From contig JAILBW010000102.1 in the NCBI GenBank assembly GCA_024680695.1, positions 1 to 34,546 of the forward strand: 34,546 nucleotides of DNA. The letters are read 5' to 3'. The stretch comes from Bacteroidaceae bacterium. Lineage in GTDB: Bacteria; Bacteroidota; Bacteroidia; Bacteroidales; Bacteroidaceae. This document shows, piece after piece, positions 6,667-14,410 of the stretch. Position 1 is the first letter of the stretch; every line of letters begins with the position of its first letter. Made by a program: the position numbers and the translations under genes. The notes under the pieces were generated by a model. It had not been told where the DNA came from and made no database searches. It saw nothing but the letters and a program-made list of their open reading frames with translations.

Positions 6667-8814
6667 TTAGTAGAAGACGTAGCGGTTGTCCACCACCTTG
6701 GCTTTCTCGTAGAGCTCGCTCGTGAAGTTGGACACGGCGCGATGGGCCGACATCGATGCCTGCTCCTCCTCCTTCTTCTGGTCGAAGTCGCCAGCGAGCT
6801 TGTTCTCGCCGAGCACCTGGAAGGCGTAGATGCCGGCATTGCCCTTCACTCCGCAGACGAAGTCGCCCTTGGCGGCCTTGCTGACGGCACCGCTCAGTGC
6901 GGGTTCGCTGGAGCCGACCTTCGAGACGAAGGCGTTGTTGGTGAAGGTGACATGCTTGATGGTGTCGGTCTGTACGTCGGCCATCTTCAGCATGTCGGCC
7001 ATCGACTTGACGCCCTGCAGCTTCTCGAGCAGTGCGGCGGCCTGCTTGTCCTTCAGTGCCTCGGCGTTGACCTCGTCCTTCACGTCGGGGTCGGTGAGGG
7101 GCTGATAGCCTTTCTTGTGGATGCCATTGAGGATGACGACGAGGAGGTGGTTGTTGTCGCCACATTCGTAGAGGGGCGATACGTCGCCGATCTTGGTGTC
7201 GCCGTTGAAGATCCAGCGGAGGGCGTCGCGGGTGCCGCGCACGTTGGCCACGGTGTGCTCAGTGTTGCCCATGGACTGACGGCTCTGTACGGTGTAGCCG
7301 GCTGCTGCGGCGTTGGCGTTGATGTCCTCGGCAGTGGCATTGCCGGCGAGGAAGCTGCTAAAGTTGTTGAAGGCCTTGTTGTAGGTCTCCTTGCTGAAGT
7401 CCTGTGTGCGCTTGATGACTGCGACGTGGTACTTGGGGATGATGTTGCGGCGGTCGGTGACCTGTGCGATGACGATGCCCTGTCCGTCGAGCACGATCTT
7501 CTGATAGGCATTGACGGGGGCATTGGAGATGGCTTCGATGAAGCGGCGGTTGTTCTCGTCGACGGTCTGGCGCTCATACTGTGCGCTGGTGATCCAAGTG
7601 CGGAGTGCGCTCTGGTCGTACTTCTTGGCAATGGTGTCGAAGCTCTCGCCGGCGCTGAGGGCGGTGAGGATGCTGTCGGCCGTCTTCTCGACGCTGGCCA
7701 TGTCGGCACCGGGCACGCCGAGCTGGCGCAGCTCGATGGAGTCGGGGAGCATGACCTTGTCGATGATGCGGATGATGTTGAGGGTGTTGTCCTTCTCGTT
7801 GAGATAGGGACCCTTCTGCTGGCCTACCTCCATGGCATCAACTTCCTTGTCGATGTCGGTGGGCAGTGCGGCGCAGCGAATGGGGAGTGCGGAGTAGGGC
7901 ACGAGGCTGGTGGCTTCGCGCACTACCTTGGCGGGTTCGGCGCCCTCCTCGAGCGAGCGGGCGTAGCCCTCCATCTCCTCGAAGATGGCCTGCTTGTCGG
8001 CCTCGCTGGCCTGTACCTCGACGTCGATGTACTGGATGTCGCGCGTCTCCTGCTGGGCGTTGAACTGTTCCTTCATCTCGTTGTACTTGGCCTTGAGCTC
8101 GCTGTCGCTGACGGTGATGTCGGAGGCGGTGTTGTAGGGCAGGACGGCCATTACGATCTCGTTCTCGTTGATGCGTCCGTCGTAGTGTGCTTTGGCGGCG
8201 ATGGGGTTACTGATTACGGCGCCGTTGAGGAGTGTCTGGTACTTCTGTGCCAGAGTCTGCTGGCGGACGTTCTTCTCGACGAACTTCCAGTAGTTGTACA
8301 TTTGCATGTACTGGTCCTTCACGTCGTTGCCCATCTCGGTCGAGTTCATGATCTCGTCGTACTGGGAGAGGAACTGCTTGAGTGCGTTGGCATCGAATCC
8401 GCCCTGCTGTGTGCGGAAGGGTGTCTGGGCGAGCATGGGGCTGCGTCCGTTGTTGATGATGTCCTGCAACTCGGCGTCGGTCACGCTGATGCCGAGCTTG
8501 CTGCACTCGTGTTCGATAATCTTGCTGTTGACCAGTGTCTGCCACACTTGGTCGCGAATCATTGCAATCTGGTCGTCGGTGAGCGAGGACAGACCGTTGC
8601 TGAACTTGATTACGTCGGAATACTCGTCCACCATGGCGTTGAAGTCCTGGTAGTTGATCTTCTCTCCGTAAATCTTGCCGATGCGCTGGCGGCTTTCAGT
8701 CTGTGTGTAGGAAAGCGCGCGCACAAATTCTTCGGCGATGAATGCAAAAAGGGCGAGTCCGACAACGATGATGACGACTTTCCCGTAGCTGCGAATCTTT
8801 TGTAATGCTGCCAT
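6667..8814 (-). CDS. PpiD/SurA-type periplasmic peptidyl-prolyl isomerase chaperone
   Basis: The 715-aa product begins with a short cytoplasmic segment and one membrane anchor (about 13-31, VVIIVVGLALFAFIAEEF), the topology of PpiD. A SurA_N-type helical chaperone region follows (about 35-230, including GEKINYQDFNAMVDEYSD and later QRQ/helix-rich stretches). The middle (about 330-460) corresponds to a PpiC/parvulin-like domain, but its motifs are weak, as is common in Bacteroidetes PpiD homologues, so isomerase activity is uncertain. It probably assists folding of proteins leaving the Sec translocon. It is the last gene of the coaX-to-ppiD series, with a 117-bp gap and its own -7 element upstream. 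Confidence 0.85.
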   Translation of the reverse strand: MAALQKIRSYGKVVIIVVGLALFAFIAEEFVRALSYTQTESRQRIGKIYGEKINYQDFNAMVDEYSDVIKFSNGLSSLTDDQIAMIRDQVWQTLVNSKIIEHECSKLGISVTDAELQDIINNGRSPMLAQTPFRTQQGGFDANALKQFLSQYDEIMNSTEMGNDVKDQYMQMYNYWKFVEKNVRQQTLAQKYQTLLNGAVISNPIAAKAHYDGRINENEIVMAVLPYNTASDITVSDSELKAKYNEMKEQFNAQQETRDIQYIDVEVQASEADKQAIFEEMEGYARSLEEGAEPAKVVREATSLVPYSALPIRCAALPTDIDKEVDAMEVGQQKGPYLNEKDNTLNIIRIIDKVMLPDSIELRQLGVPGADMASVEKTADSILTALSAGESFDTIAKKYDQSALRTWITSAQYERQTVDENNRRFIEAISNAPVNAYQKIVLDGQGIVIAQVTDRRNIIPKYHVAVIKRTQDFSKETYNKAFNNFSSFLAGNATAEDINANAAAAGYTVQSRQSMGNTEHTVANVRGTRDALRWIFNGDTKIGDVSPLYECGDNNHLLVVILNGIHKKGYQPLTDPDVKDEVNAEALKDKQAAALLEKLQGVKSMADMLKMADVQTDTIKHVTFTNNAFVSKVGSSEPALSGAVSKAAKGDFVCGVKGNAGIYAFQVLGENKLAGDFDQKKEEEQASMSAHRAVSNFTSELYEKAKVVDNRYVFY

Positions 8815-8878
8815 TTGTTTTTTATTGTTTATGTGTTTGTTTTCGCCTGTTTTTTATCAATTCTTGCCAAAAAGCGCA

Positions 8879-8886
8879 CAAAGGTA
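8879..8886 (-). promoter_or_regulatory. -7 element upstream of the ppiD-like gene
   Basis: TACCTTTG on the minus strand, about 65 nt before the ATG, in the only sizeable gap of this gene series. No clear -33 element is present. It suggests the chaperone can be transcribed apart from the upstream genes. Confidence 0.5.
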
Positions 8887-8931
8887 AGAAAAAAAATCCA
8901 TTCCGACTCATGTTGCGGCAGAAAAGTTTGA

Positions 8932-10233
8932 TTATTCAAGGACTTTCAGCCTTACAAGCTCTATCTTGGTGGTTGTATTCTGTATTATTTTGAACTCCCA
9001 GTGGCCAAAACGTATCACTTCGTTCAGTTTTGGGAAGTTTTGATATTCGTGGAGGATGAGGCCGCCCACGGTGAGGTATTCGTCGCTCTCGGGGAGGTCG
9101 AGGCCGAGGATTTCGTTGGCTTTCTCTATTTCGAGTCGGGCGGAGAGGAGGTATTCGCCCGGCGCCACGTTTTTGGCGACGTAGCTGACGTTGTCGTGTT
9201 CGTCCTCGATGTCGCCGAAGATTTCCTCGACCAGGTCTTCGAGTGTGACGATGCCGCTCGTACCGCCAAACTCATCGACGACCACTGCCAGCGAGCGTTT
9301 TTGTGAAATGAGTGTGGTGAGCAGTTTCTGGGCGTTCATTGTCTCGGGCACGATGGGGGCTTCGCGGATGGCGCGTCGCCAGTCGTCGTGGGCGCTCAGA
9401 CGGAACATCTCGGAAGAGTGGATGTATCCCACGATGTTGTCGATGTCGCCCTCGAAGACAATCACCTTGCTGTGGCCGCTCTCGATGAAGTGGCTTCGCA
9501 GGATGTTCAGTTCGGTCTGCCGGTCCACAGCGTCGATCTCGGTGCGCGGCACGATGCAGTCGCGCACCTTCACGTTGCTGAAGTCCAGGGCGTTCTGGAA
9601 CATCTTCACTTCGTCCTCGATCTTCTCCTCGTCCTCGATCTTGTCAATGTTGCTCTGGATGAGGTAGTCGAGGTCGACCTTGCTGAACGACTTCTCCTGC
9701 CGTCCCTGCTGAACATGCATGCCCATTAGGCGCAGCAGTCCCTTGCTGAGGGAACTGGTGAATTTGCTGATGGGCCAAAGTACTATATAAAATATATATG
9801 TAGGGAGCGAGAAGATTCGCAGCATGCGGTTCGGATTGATGCGGAAGAGTGTCTTGGGCAGAAACTCGCCGGTGACGAGCACGATGAGCGTGGCCAGAAG
9901 GGTCTGGATGAGCAGGCAAAGCCATTCGTGGGGACACTCGCCGCCGGCATTGTGGATGCCCAGCGGAATCAGTATCGTCAGGTTGATAAGCTTCGCCATG
10001 AGGATTCCGTAGATGACCAGGCAGATGTTGTTTCCCACGAGGAGCGTGGAGATGAAGTTGTTGGGGTGGGCGTAGAAGGTGTCGATGAAGCGCGACGAGA
10101 AGCCACGCTCCTTGCGGTCCATCTCGAAGCGGAGCTTGTTGCTGCTGACGAACGCTATCTCCATTCCGGAGAAGAAGGCGGAAAAGAGAAGTACGACGAG
10201 CGTCTCGATGATCAATGTGGTGTCCGGCATCAT
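8932..10233 (-). CDS. CNNM/CorC-type membrane protein with CBS pair (hemolysin C family)
   Basis: This 433-aa protein has a DUF21/CNNM membrane domain of about four helices (about 1-185, starting IIETLVVLLFSAFFSGMEIAFVSSNKL), a CBS pair (about 210-335, with VPRTEIDAVD and VVDEFGGTSGIVTLEDLVEEIFGDIEDEHD) and a C-terminal CorC_HlyC domain (about 350-430, LSARLEIEKANEILGLDLPESDEYLTVGG region). Relatives export Mg2+ or other divalent cations, and the gliding protein GldE of Bacteroidetes is a homologue. Its start overlaps the lptC stop as ATGA, so it is translationally coupled to LPS export. The name hemolysin is historical. Substrate cannot be deduced. Confidence 0.9.
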   Translation of the reverse strand: MMPDTTLIIETLVVLLFSAFFSGMEIAFVSSNKLRFEMDRKERGFSSRFIDTFYAHPNNFISTLLVGNNICLVIYGILMAKLINLTILIPLGIHNAGGECPHEWLCLLIQTLLATLIVLVTGEFLPKTLFRINPNRMLRIFSLPTYIFYIVLWPISKFTSSLSKGLLRLMGMHVQQGRQEKSFSKVDLDYLIQSNIDKIEDEEKIEDEVKMFQNALDFSNVKVRDCIVPRTEIDAVDRQTELNILRSHFIESGHSKVIVFEGDIDNIVGYIHSSEMFRLSAHDDWRRAIREAPIVPETMNAQKLLTTLISQKRSLAVVVDEFGGTSGIVTLEDLVEEIFGDIEDEHDNVSYVAKNVAPGEYLLSARLEIEKANEILGLDLPESDEYLTVGGLILHEYQNFPKLNEVIRFGHWEFKIIQNTTTKIELVRLKVLE

Positions 10234-10913
10234 TCCGAGGTCTGTGTGGATGAATGGGGGTTGAACTTTATGGGTTGTGTCTTCGGTGCCGGAGTCTTGG
10301 CTGGCTTCATGGGCTCGGGGGCGAGCGTGGAGTCGGATTGCAAGGCCTCGCCGTCGTCGGCTGCGTCGTTGGTCTGGGTGTCGGAAACGGGGAATGCACC
10401 GGCCGAGTTGCTCACGCTGTAGTTCGTCATCTGCTCGTTGCTGCGGAACTCCGTGCCTTCCAGCTCACGCTCGGGGGTGATGATGCGCATGAACTGATGG
10501 TTCCACATTTCGTGGTTTGTCATGTCCCAGAACAGTTCTTCGGTCAGGAAGACGTCGTCCTTCACGTTTCGCACTACGACCCGTCCGCGCAGTTCCCAAG
10601 TGCGCTGGTGGTGCAGATAGGCGGTGTCGGCCTGTACATAGAGGTCGATGTGGAAGTTCTCGTCGAAGCGCTCCATAAGCAGTCCCTTGCGGAATTTCCA
10701 TGTGGCCACCTGATTGTTCGGACTGTAAATGTCCCATTCCTCGGCCACCAGACGATAGCGCATCACACCCGAGTCCGATATCAGCGTGTTGACACCGGTG
10801 GAGTGCATGAACGGTAGCGAGTCGGCATCGTAGACTGCCTCGGCGGTGTGCTCCACCTCGCCGCCGCATGCCAGCAGGCAGCAAAGGACAAAAAACAGTA
10901 TGGCTGCCCTCAT
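10230..10913 (-). CDS. lptC: LPS-export periplasmic protein LptC, lipoprotein form
   Basis: The 227-aa product has a lipoprotein signal with lipobox LLAC (Cys16), then an LptC-like beta-jellyroll (about 40-185) with YRLVAEEWDIYS and VQADTAYLHHQRTWELRGRVVVRN. This strand pattern is shared by LptC, LptA and the LptD N-domain. A low-complexity Pro/Lys/Thr tail follows (about 190-227). E. coli LptC uses a transmembrane helix; Bacteroidetes versions are often lipoproteins, as here. It would pass LPS from the inner-membrane LptBFG complex to LptA. Its start abuts the stop of the barrel gene upstream (TAATG), and it overlaps the CorC-like gene downstream. Confidence 0.85.
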   Translation of the reverse strand: MRAAILFFVLCCLLACGGEVEHTAEAVYDADSLPFMHSTGVNTLISDSGVMRYRLVAEEWDIYSPNNQVATWKFRKGLLMERFDENFHIDLYVQADTAYLHHQRTWELRGRVVVRNVKDDVFLTEELFWDMTNHEMWNHQFMRIITPERELEGTEFRSNEQMTNYSVSNSAGAFPVSDTQTNDAADDGEALQSDSTLAPEPMKPAKTPAPKTQPIKFNPHSSTQTSE

Positions 10914-12229
10914 TACTGAATCTTAAACTTCATGAACCAGCGCTCGTTGAAAGTCATGCTGAGGTTCACCATGAAGAAGTCTTCGCTAATCATGCCTTTC
11001 TCGCTTGGTGCGCGCCGGAGCCATTGTAGGTTCACATTGATCATCGAGCGGTTGTTGTAGTAGGTGGTGATTGGCAGACCCACACCGGCTGTGAGTCCAA
11101 ACTCGCTCGGGCCGTTCTTCCCATTAATCTTCAGGTAGGGTGTCGAATAGTGTGCACCAGCCCGGTAGTGCATTCGCCGCACGAATCGGTCGGCATAGAT
11201 GTCGGGTATGTATTGAGCTCCGACAGCCACCCGAGTACGATTGAGATAGGCACCGCGCTGGGCTGCGTAGAGGGCGGTTCCGGTCGCACTGGTTATCGTC
11301 GGCACCTTGCAGTCGGCCCACTGTTCTTGTTTTACATCGGCTGCCACCAGAAGGTTCTCCTTCCGCTGCCAAGTAGCTCCGAGGCCGAATGTGTAGGGTA
11401 GGTCGAAGGGGTGGCGCGCCGTCATTTTCAGACTGTCGCCCGCCGTCGAGTAGCGCGTCAGTGTGGCATCCCGGTTGATGCGGTGCCCGAGGCCGGCCGT
11501 GACGCCGAGCGTGAGCAGGTTCTCGGCATCGATGCGCACTGGGTACTGCAGGCCGAGGTCTATCTTGTAGGTGGCCAGGTCGGCACTCTCCTTTGAATTC
11601 AGTCCGCTGTAGCTGGATGTGTTCGTACCATTCTCGGCAAACGACTGGATCAGTTCGTGGTCAAAGTTTCCCCACAGATAGCCCACATTGGCACCGACCG
11701 ACAACTCTCCGATGGCCTTCCATCCGAGTCCGACGTATAGCTGGTGCAGTCCGCCGTTGCCCGAGTAGGTACTCGTCGAGGTGATTGTCTGGGATGTGGG
11801 GTACTGTCTGGCCACGTTGTTCTCTAACGAGAAGTTATATCCGATTGTCGTAAAGGGCACGAAGCCGAACGAGAGGCCCAGTCCCGGTCGCAGCCGCAGA
11901 CCGGCGTTCACGAAGTCGATGTTGCAGTTGCGCACATTCATACTGGCCTTCGACGAGGACAGGTGCCCGAGTGAGACGTTCATGCCGACGTCGAAGATGA
12001 ACGACAGGGAGTCGATAGCCGAATAGGATGCGGGATTCTGCATGTTCACTCGATTGCCTATTCTCACTCCGATGCCTGCGCCGCCCATGCCGCGGTTGAA
12101 GCCTTGCGACTGGTCGGCCAAGGTGCCGAGGCCGAAGCGCGAATACGACGAGTTGCTTCCGTTGGTCTGTGCTCCGGCGCCGAGCGCAACGAGCACTGCC
12201 ATGAAGATGAGTATGTGGTGCTTATTCAT
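10913..12229 (-). CDS. Outer-membrane beta-barrel protein, FadL/PorV-like
   Basis: This 438-aa protein starts with a signal peptide (cleavage after about GAGA, residue 20) and continues with SRFGLGTL and GMGGAGIG followed by QNPASYSAIDSLSF, a pattern typical of FadL/PorV-type Bacteroidetes barrels (glycine-rich hatch, then NPA). The remainder shows amphipathic beta strands to the C-terminus. Function is not recognised more precisely; transport of hydrophobic compounds or a structural role are both possible. It overlaps coaX by 8 bp and touches lptC, so it is part of the envelope operon. Confidence 0.75.
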   Translation of the reverse strand: MNKHHILIFMAVLVALGAGAQTNGSNSSYSRFGLGTLADQSQGFNRGMGGAGIGVRIGNRVNMQNPASYSAIDSLSFIFDVGMNVSLGHLSSSKASMNVRNCNIDFVNAGLRLRPGLGLSFGFVPFTTIGYNFSLENNVARQYPTSQTITSTSTYSGNGGLHQLYVGLGWKAIGELSVGANVGYLWGNFDHELIQSFAENGTNTSSYSGLNSKESADLATYKIDLGLQYPVRIDAENLLTLGVTAGLGHRINRDATLTRYSTAGDSLKMTARHPFDLPYTFGLGATWQRKENLLVAADVKQEQWADCKVPTITSATGTALYAAQRGAYLNRTRVAVGAQYIPDIYADRFVRRMHYRAGAHYSTPYLKINGKNGPSEFGLTAGVGLPITTYYNNRSMINVNLQWLRRAPSEKGMISEDFFMVNLSMTFNERWFMKFKIQ

Positions 12230-12947
12230 AATTGTAGTCCAAAATGCGGTTCAGTCCTCGTGGCACGATATACTCATCGGCCAGGATAATGTTCTTTACC
12301 CGAGCGTCGAAGTTGATTTTGTCGCCGCCGGTCAGGAAGATGACAAGGCTGGGGTACTTCATTCGCATGGAACGGATGTATCCCTCTATTTCGTATTTCA
12401 TTCCCCTCAGCACCCCCGAACGAATGGCGGTCTCGGTGTCGTAGCCCATGCCAGGCACTACGCCCTCGGCGCTCACCAGCGGCAGGCGGGCAGTGTGCTC
12501 ATGGAGCGATGTCAGCCGCATGTGCATTCCCGGAGCGATGTTGCCTCCCCAGTAGTTGCCCTGCGCGTCAATGACGTCGTAGGTGATGCAAGTGCCGGCA
12601 TCGATGATGAGTAGGTCGCGCCCGGGTTGCAAGGTGCTGGCGCCGACTACGGCAGCCAGGCGGTCTGCCCCCAGCGTGCGGGGGGTACGATAGCGGTTCT
12701 TGACGGGAACTGATGTGTCGGGCGTGAAGTACAGCATCGGAAAGTCGAGCTTTTCCAGTTGTGCCTTGGCTGCCAGTGCAAGATCGCGCACTGTGCTCAC
12801 AATTCCCCGCTGGAACTTGTATCGTTTCACAAAAACGTCCAGTGCGGCCAGCGTGTCACCCTGTGTCTTAACCTCTTCCACAGGCTTTTGCCCATCAAAG
12901 GCAACAAGCTTGGCCACGGTGTTTCCTATGTCTATTATCAGTTTCAC
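12222..12947 (-). CDS. coaX: Type III pantothenate kinase
   Basis: The product (241 aa from the chosen GTG) starts MKLIIDIGNT, the phosphate-binding motif of CoaX. It also has GADRLAAVVGA and DAGTCITYDVID, the family motifs for pantothenate and nucleotide binding, and GGNIAPGMHMR near the middle. It phosphorylates pantothenate, the first step of CoA synthesis. I chose GTG at 12947 because it gives the standard N-terminus. A longer reading from TTG at 12974 would have to be translated through the -7 promoter element, which ends only 4 nt before this GTG. It heads the operon and overlaps the barrel gene by 8 bp. Confidence 0.92.
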   Translation of the reverse strand: MKLIIDIGNTVAKLVAFDGQKPVEEVKTQGDTLAALDVFVKRYKFQRGIVSTVRDLALAAKAQLEKLDFPMLYFTPDTSVPVKNRYRTPRTLGADRLAAVVGASTLQPGRDLLIIDAGTCITYDVIDAQGNYWGGNIAPGMHMRLTSLHEHTARLPLVSAEGVVPGMGYDTETAIRSGVLRGMKYEIEGYIRSMRMKYPSLVIFLTGGDKINFDARVKNIILADEYIVPRGLNRILDYNYE

Positions 12948-12951
12948 GCTG

Positions 12952-12982
12952 CAAAGGTACGGATAAGCGAGCAAAGAACAAA
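12952..12982 (-). promoter_or_regulatory. Promoter of the coaX operon, leaderless arrangement
   Basis: TTTG (12979-12982), a 19-bp spacer and TACCTTTG (12952-12959) form a full-consensus Bacteroidetes promoter on the minus strand. The -7 element ends 4 nt before the GTG, so the transcript probably begins at or next to the start codon. Confidence 0.75.
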
Positions 12983-13174
12983 GCGAAATCGAAGATTTTG
13001 TTTTGAATCTTTCGAGCGAAAGTACTTTCGACGCCAGTCAGAGGTACGGATTCTCTCAATAGGAATGCATTCTTCTACAGGCGGAAAGCGCCGGATATTC
13101 AGTTGTCGTTCTCTTGAAAGTTGGACTCGGGGAGAAACAAACGGGCGGACAGACAAAGAAATCGGCCGTTTCCT

Positions 13175-13205
13175 TTTGCCGTTCCGCGCAATTGCACTAC
13201 CTTTG
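13175..13205 (+). promoter_or_regulatory. Promoter of the lnb-like operon
   Basis: TTTG (13175-13178), a 19-bp spacer and TACCTTTG (13198-13205) fit the consensus exactly. Only 8 nt separate the -7 element from the ATG, predicting an extremely short leader. It is divergent from the coaX promoter across about 190 bp. Confidence 0.75.
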
Positions 13206-13213
13206 CAGACAGA

Positions 13214-14410
13214 ATGAAACGAGTGTCGTTTTTTTTGTGGCTGTGGCTTATGCCCATGTTGCCCCTGATGGCTCAGGAGCAGCGCGATTCGATTGATGCA
13301 GCACTGATTACTTGTTCGCCGGGCGACGAGATATACTCGCTCTACGGACACACTGCTTTGCGAATGCGCAATTACACCCGCCATCTCGACGTGGCATTCA
13401 ACTATGGCGTTTTTTCCTTCGAACAACCGCATTTTATGTGGCGCTTCATCCTTGGACAGTGCGACTATATGGTGCTTGGAGTGCCTTGGGGCATCTTCAT
13501 TGAAGAGTATGAGGAACGTGGCTCCAGAGTGACGCAGCAGACCCTTAACTTGACACCCGATGAGGCCAACCGGCTTTGGTTCCTGCTCATCGCAAATTGT
13601 CAGCCAGAGAATCGTAAATATCGATACAATTATTTTTATAACAACTGCACCACTCAAGTGCGCGACATGGTGGAGCGCGCTGTGGCGGGACGCATTGTCT
13701 ATGGTTCAGGCTCCGAGCGTTGTCTCTCCACTTACCGCGACTTGCTCCATGGCTATACTCGGCTTCATCCCTGGACAGCAGAGGGCTGCGATATTCTGCT
13801 CGGTGCCGACGTGGATAGTCTGGCCTCAGCGCGCGGGTCTCAGTTCCTGCCCGAGATGCTGATGAACGACATGGACGGAGCCACAATTCACGATGACAAC
13901 GGTAAAGTGCGGCCGTTGCTGAGTAGTACGGAAATTGTATTACAAGAAAAGCATCGCTCCATTTCCAGCGGTCTGCTTTCTCCATCTGTTGTAAGCTGGG
14001 CGCTCGTCGTCCTTTGCCTCCTCATTGCCTGTGTGGAATGGTGGCGTCGGTGCTGGCTGTGGGGAGTGGATGGGTGTCTGCTTCTTCTTCGTGGCCTTGC
14101 CGGCAGCCTGCTGGTCTTTCTGGCGATCTTCTCCGAACATCCGGCTGTCGGATCCAACTGGCTCGTCGTCCTGCTTAATCCCCTTGCCTTTTTCGGCCTT
14201 TATTTGGTCGTCAAGACGGCTTTAAGGCACGAAAAAACACGCTGGTTTGCCTTCGATTTGGCGAATTTGCTCCTATTTGCACTAATTTTCCTGCTCGGAG
14301 TGCAGAAATTTGGGGAATTAGTTGTACCTTTGACCCTTGCTTTCGCCACGCGCCCAATCAGCTACTATATATGCGGGCGTTACGCGAGGAAACAACACTC
14401 GAAAGAATGA
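13214..14410 (+). CDS. Lnb-like (DUF4105) probable lipoprotein N-acyltransferase
   Basis: The 398-aa product has a signal peptide (1-20), a periplasmic domain (about 25-250) and four C-terminal membrane helices (about 257-395). The soluble domain matches the Lnb N-terminal periplasmic family, formerly DUF4105. It has YSLYGHTALRM with His46 and NNCTTQVRD with Cys145, the probable catalytic pair, plus NYGVFSFEQPHFMWRFILG. Bacteroides Lnb is reported to add the N-acyl chain to lipoproteins in species lacking Lnt, so SusD, LptC and the surface lipoprotein here could be clients; that link is inference. The ATG at 13214 fits the signal peptide and the promoter 8 nt upstream. The stop overlaps the next gene as ATGA. 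Confidence 0.8.
   Translation: MKRVSFFLWLWLMPMLPLMAQEQRDSIDAALITCSPGDEIYSLYGHTALRMRNYTRHLDVAFNYGVFSFEQPHFMWRFILGQCDYMVLGVPWGIFIEEYEERGSRVTQQTLNLTPDEANRLWFLLIANCQPENRKYRYNYFYNNCTTQVRDMVERAVAGRIVYGSGSERCLSTYRDLLHGYTRLHPWTAEGCDILLGADVDSLASARGSQFLPEMLMNDMDGATIHDDNGKVRPLLSSTEIVLQEKHRSISSGLLSPSVVSWALVVLCLLIACVEWWRRCWLWGVDGCLLLLRGLAGSLLVFLAIFSEHPAVGSNWLVVLLNPLAFFGLYLVVKTALRHEKTRWFAFDLANLLLFALIFLLGVQKFGELVVPLTLAFATRPISYYICGRYARKQHSKE

Noticed and set aside
6613-8805. A 730-codon open frame antisense to the ppiD-like gene
   Set aside because: Valine- and glycine-rich mirror of the sense codon bias (GAC/GTC), with no recognisable domain; the sense gene has a clear membrane anchor and chaperone region.
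12948-12974. Longer coaX reading from a TTG at 12974
   Set aside because: That segment is the -7 promoter element and the adjoining spacer, and CoaX proteins start at the MKLIIDIGNT-type motif.
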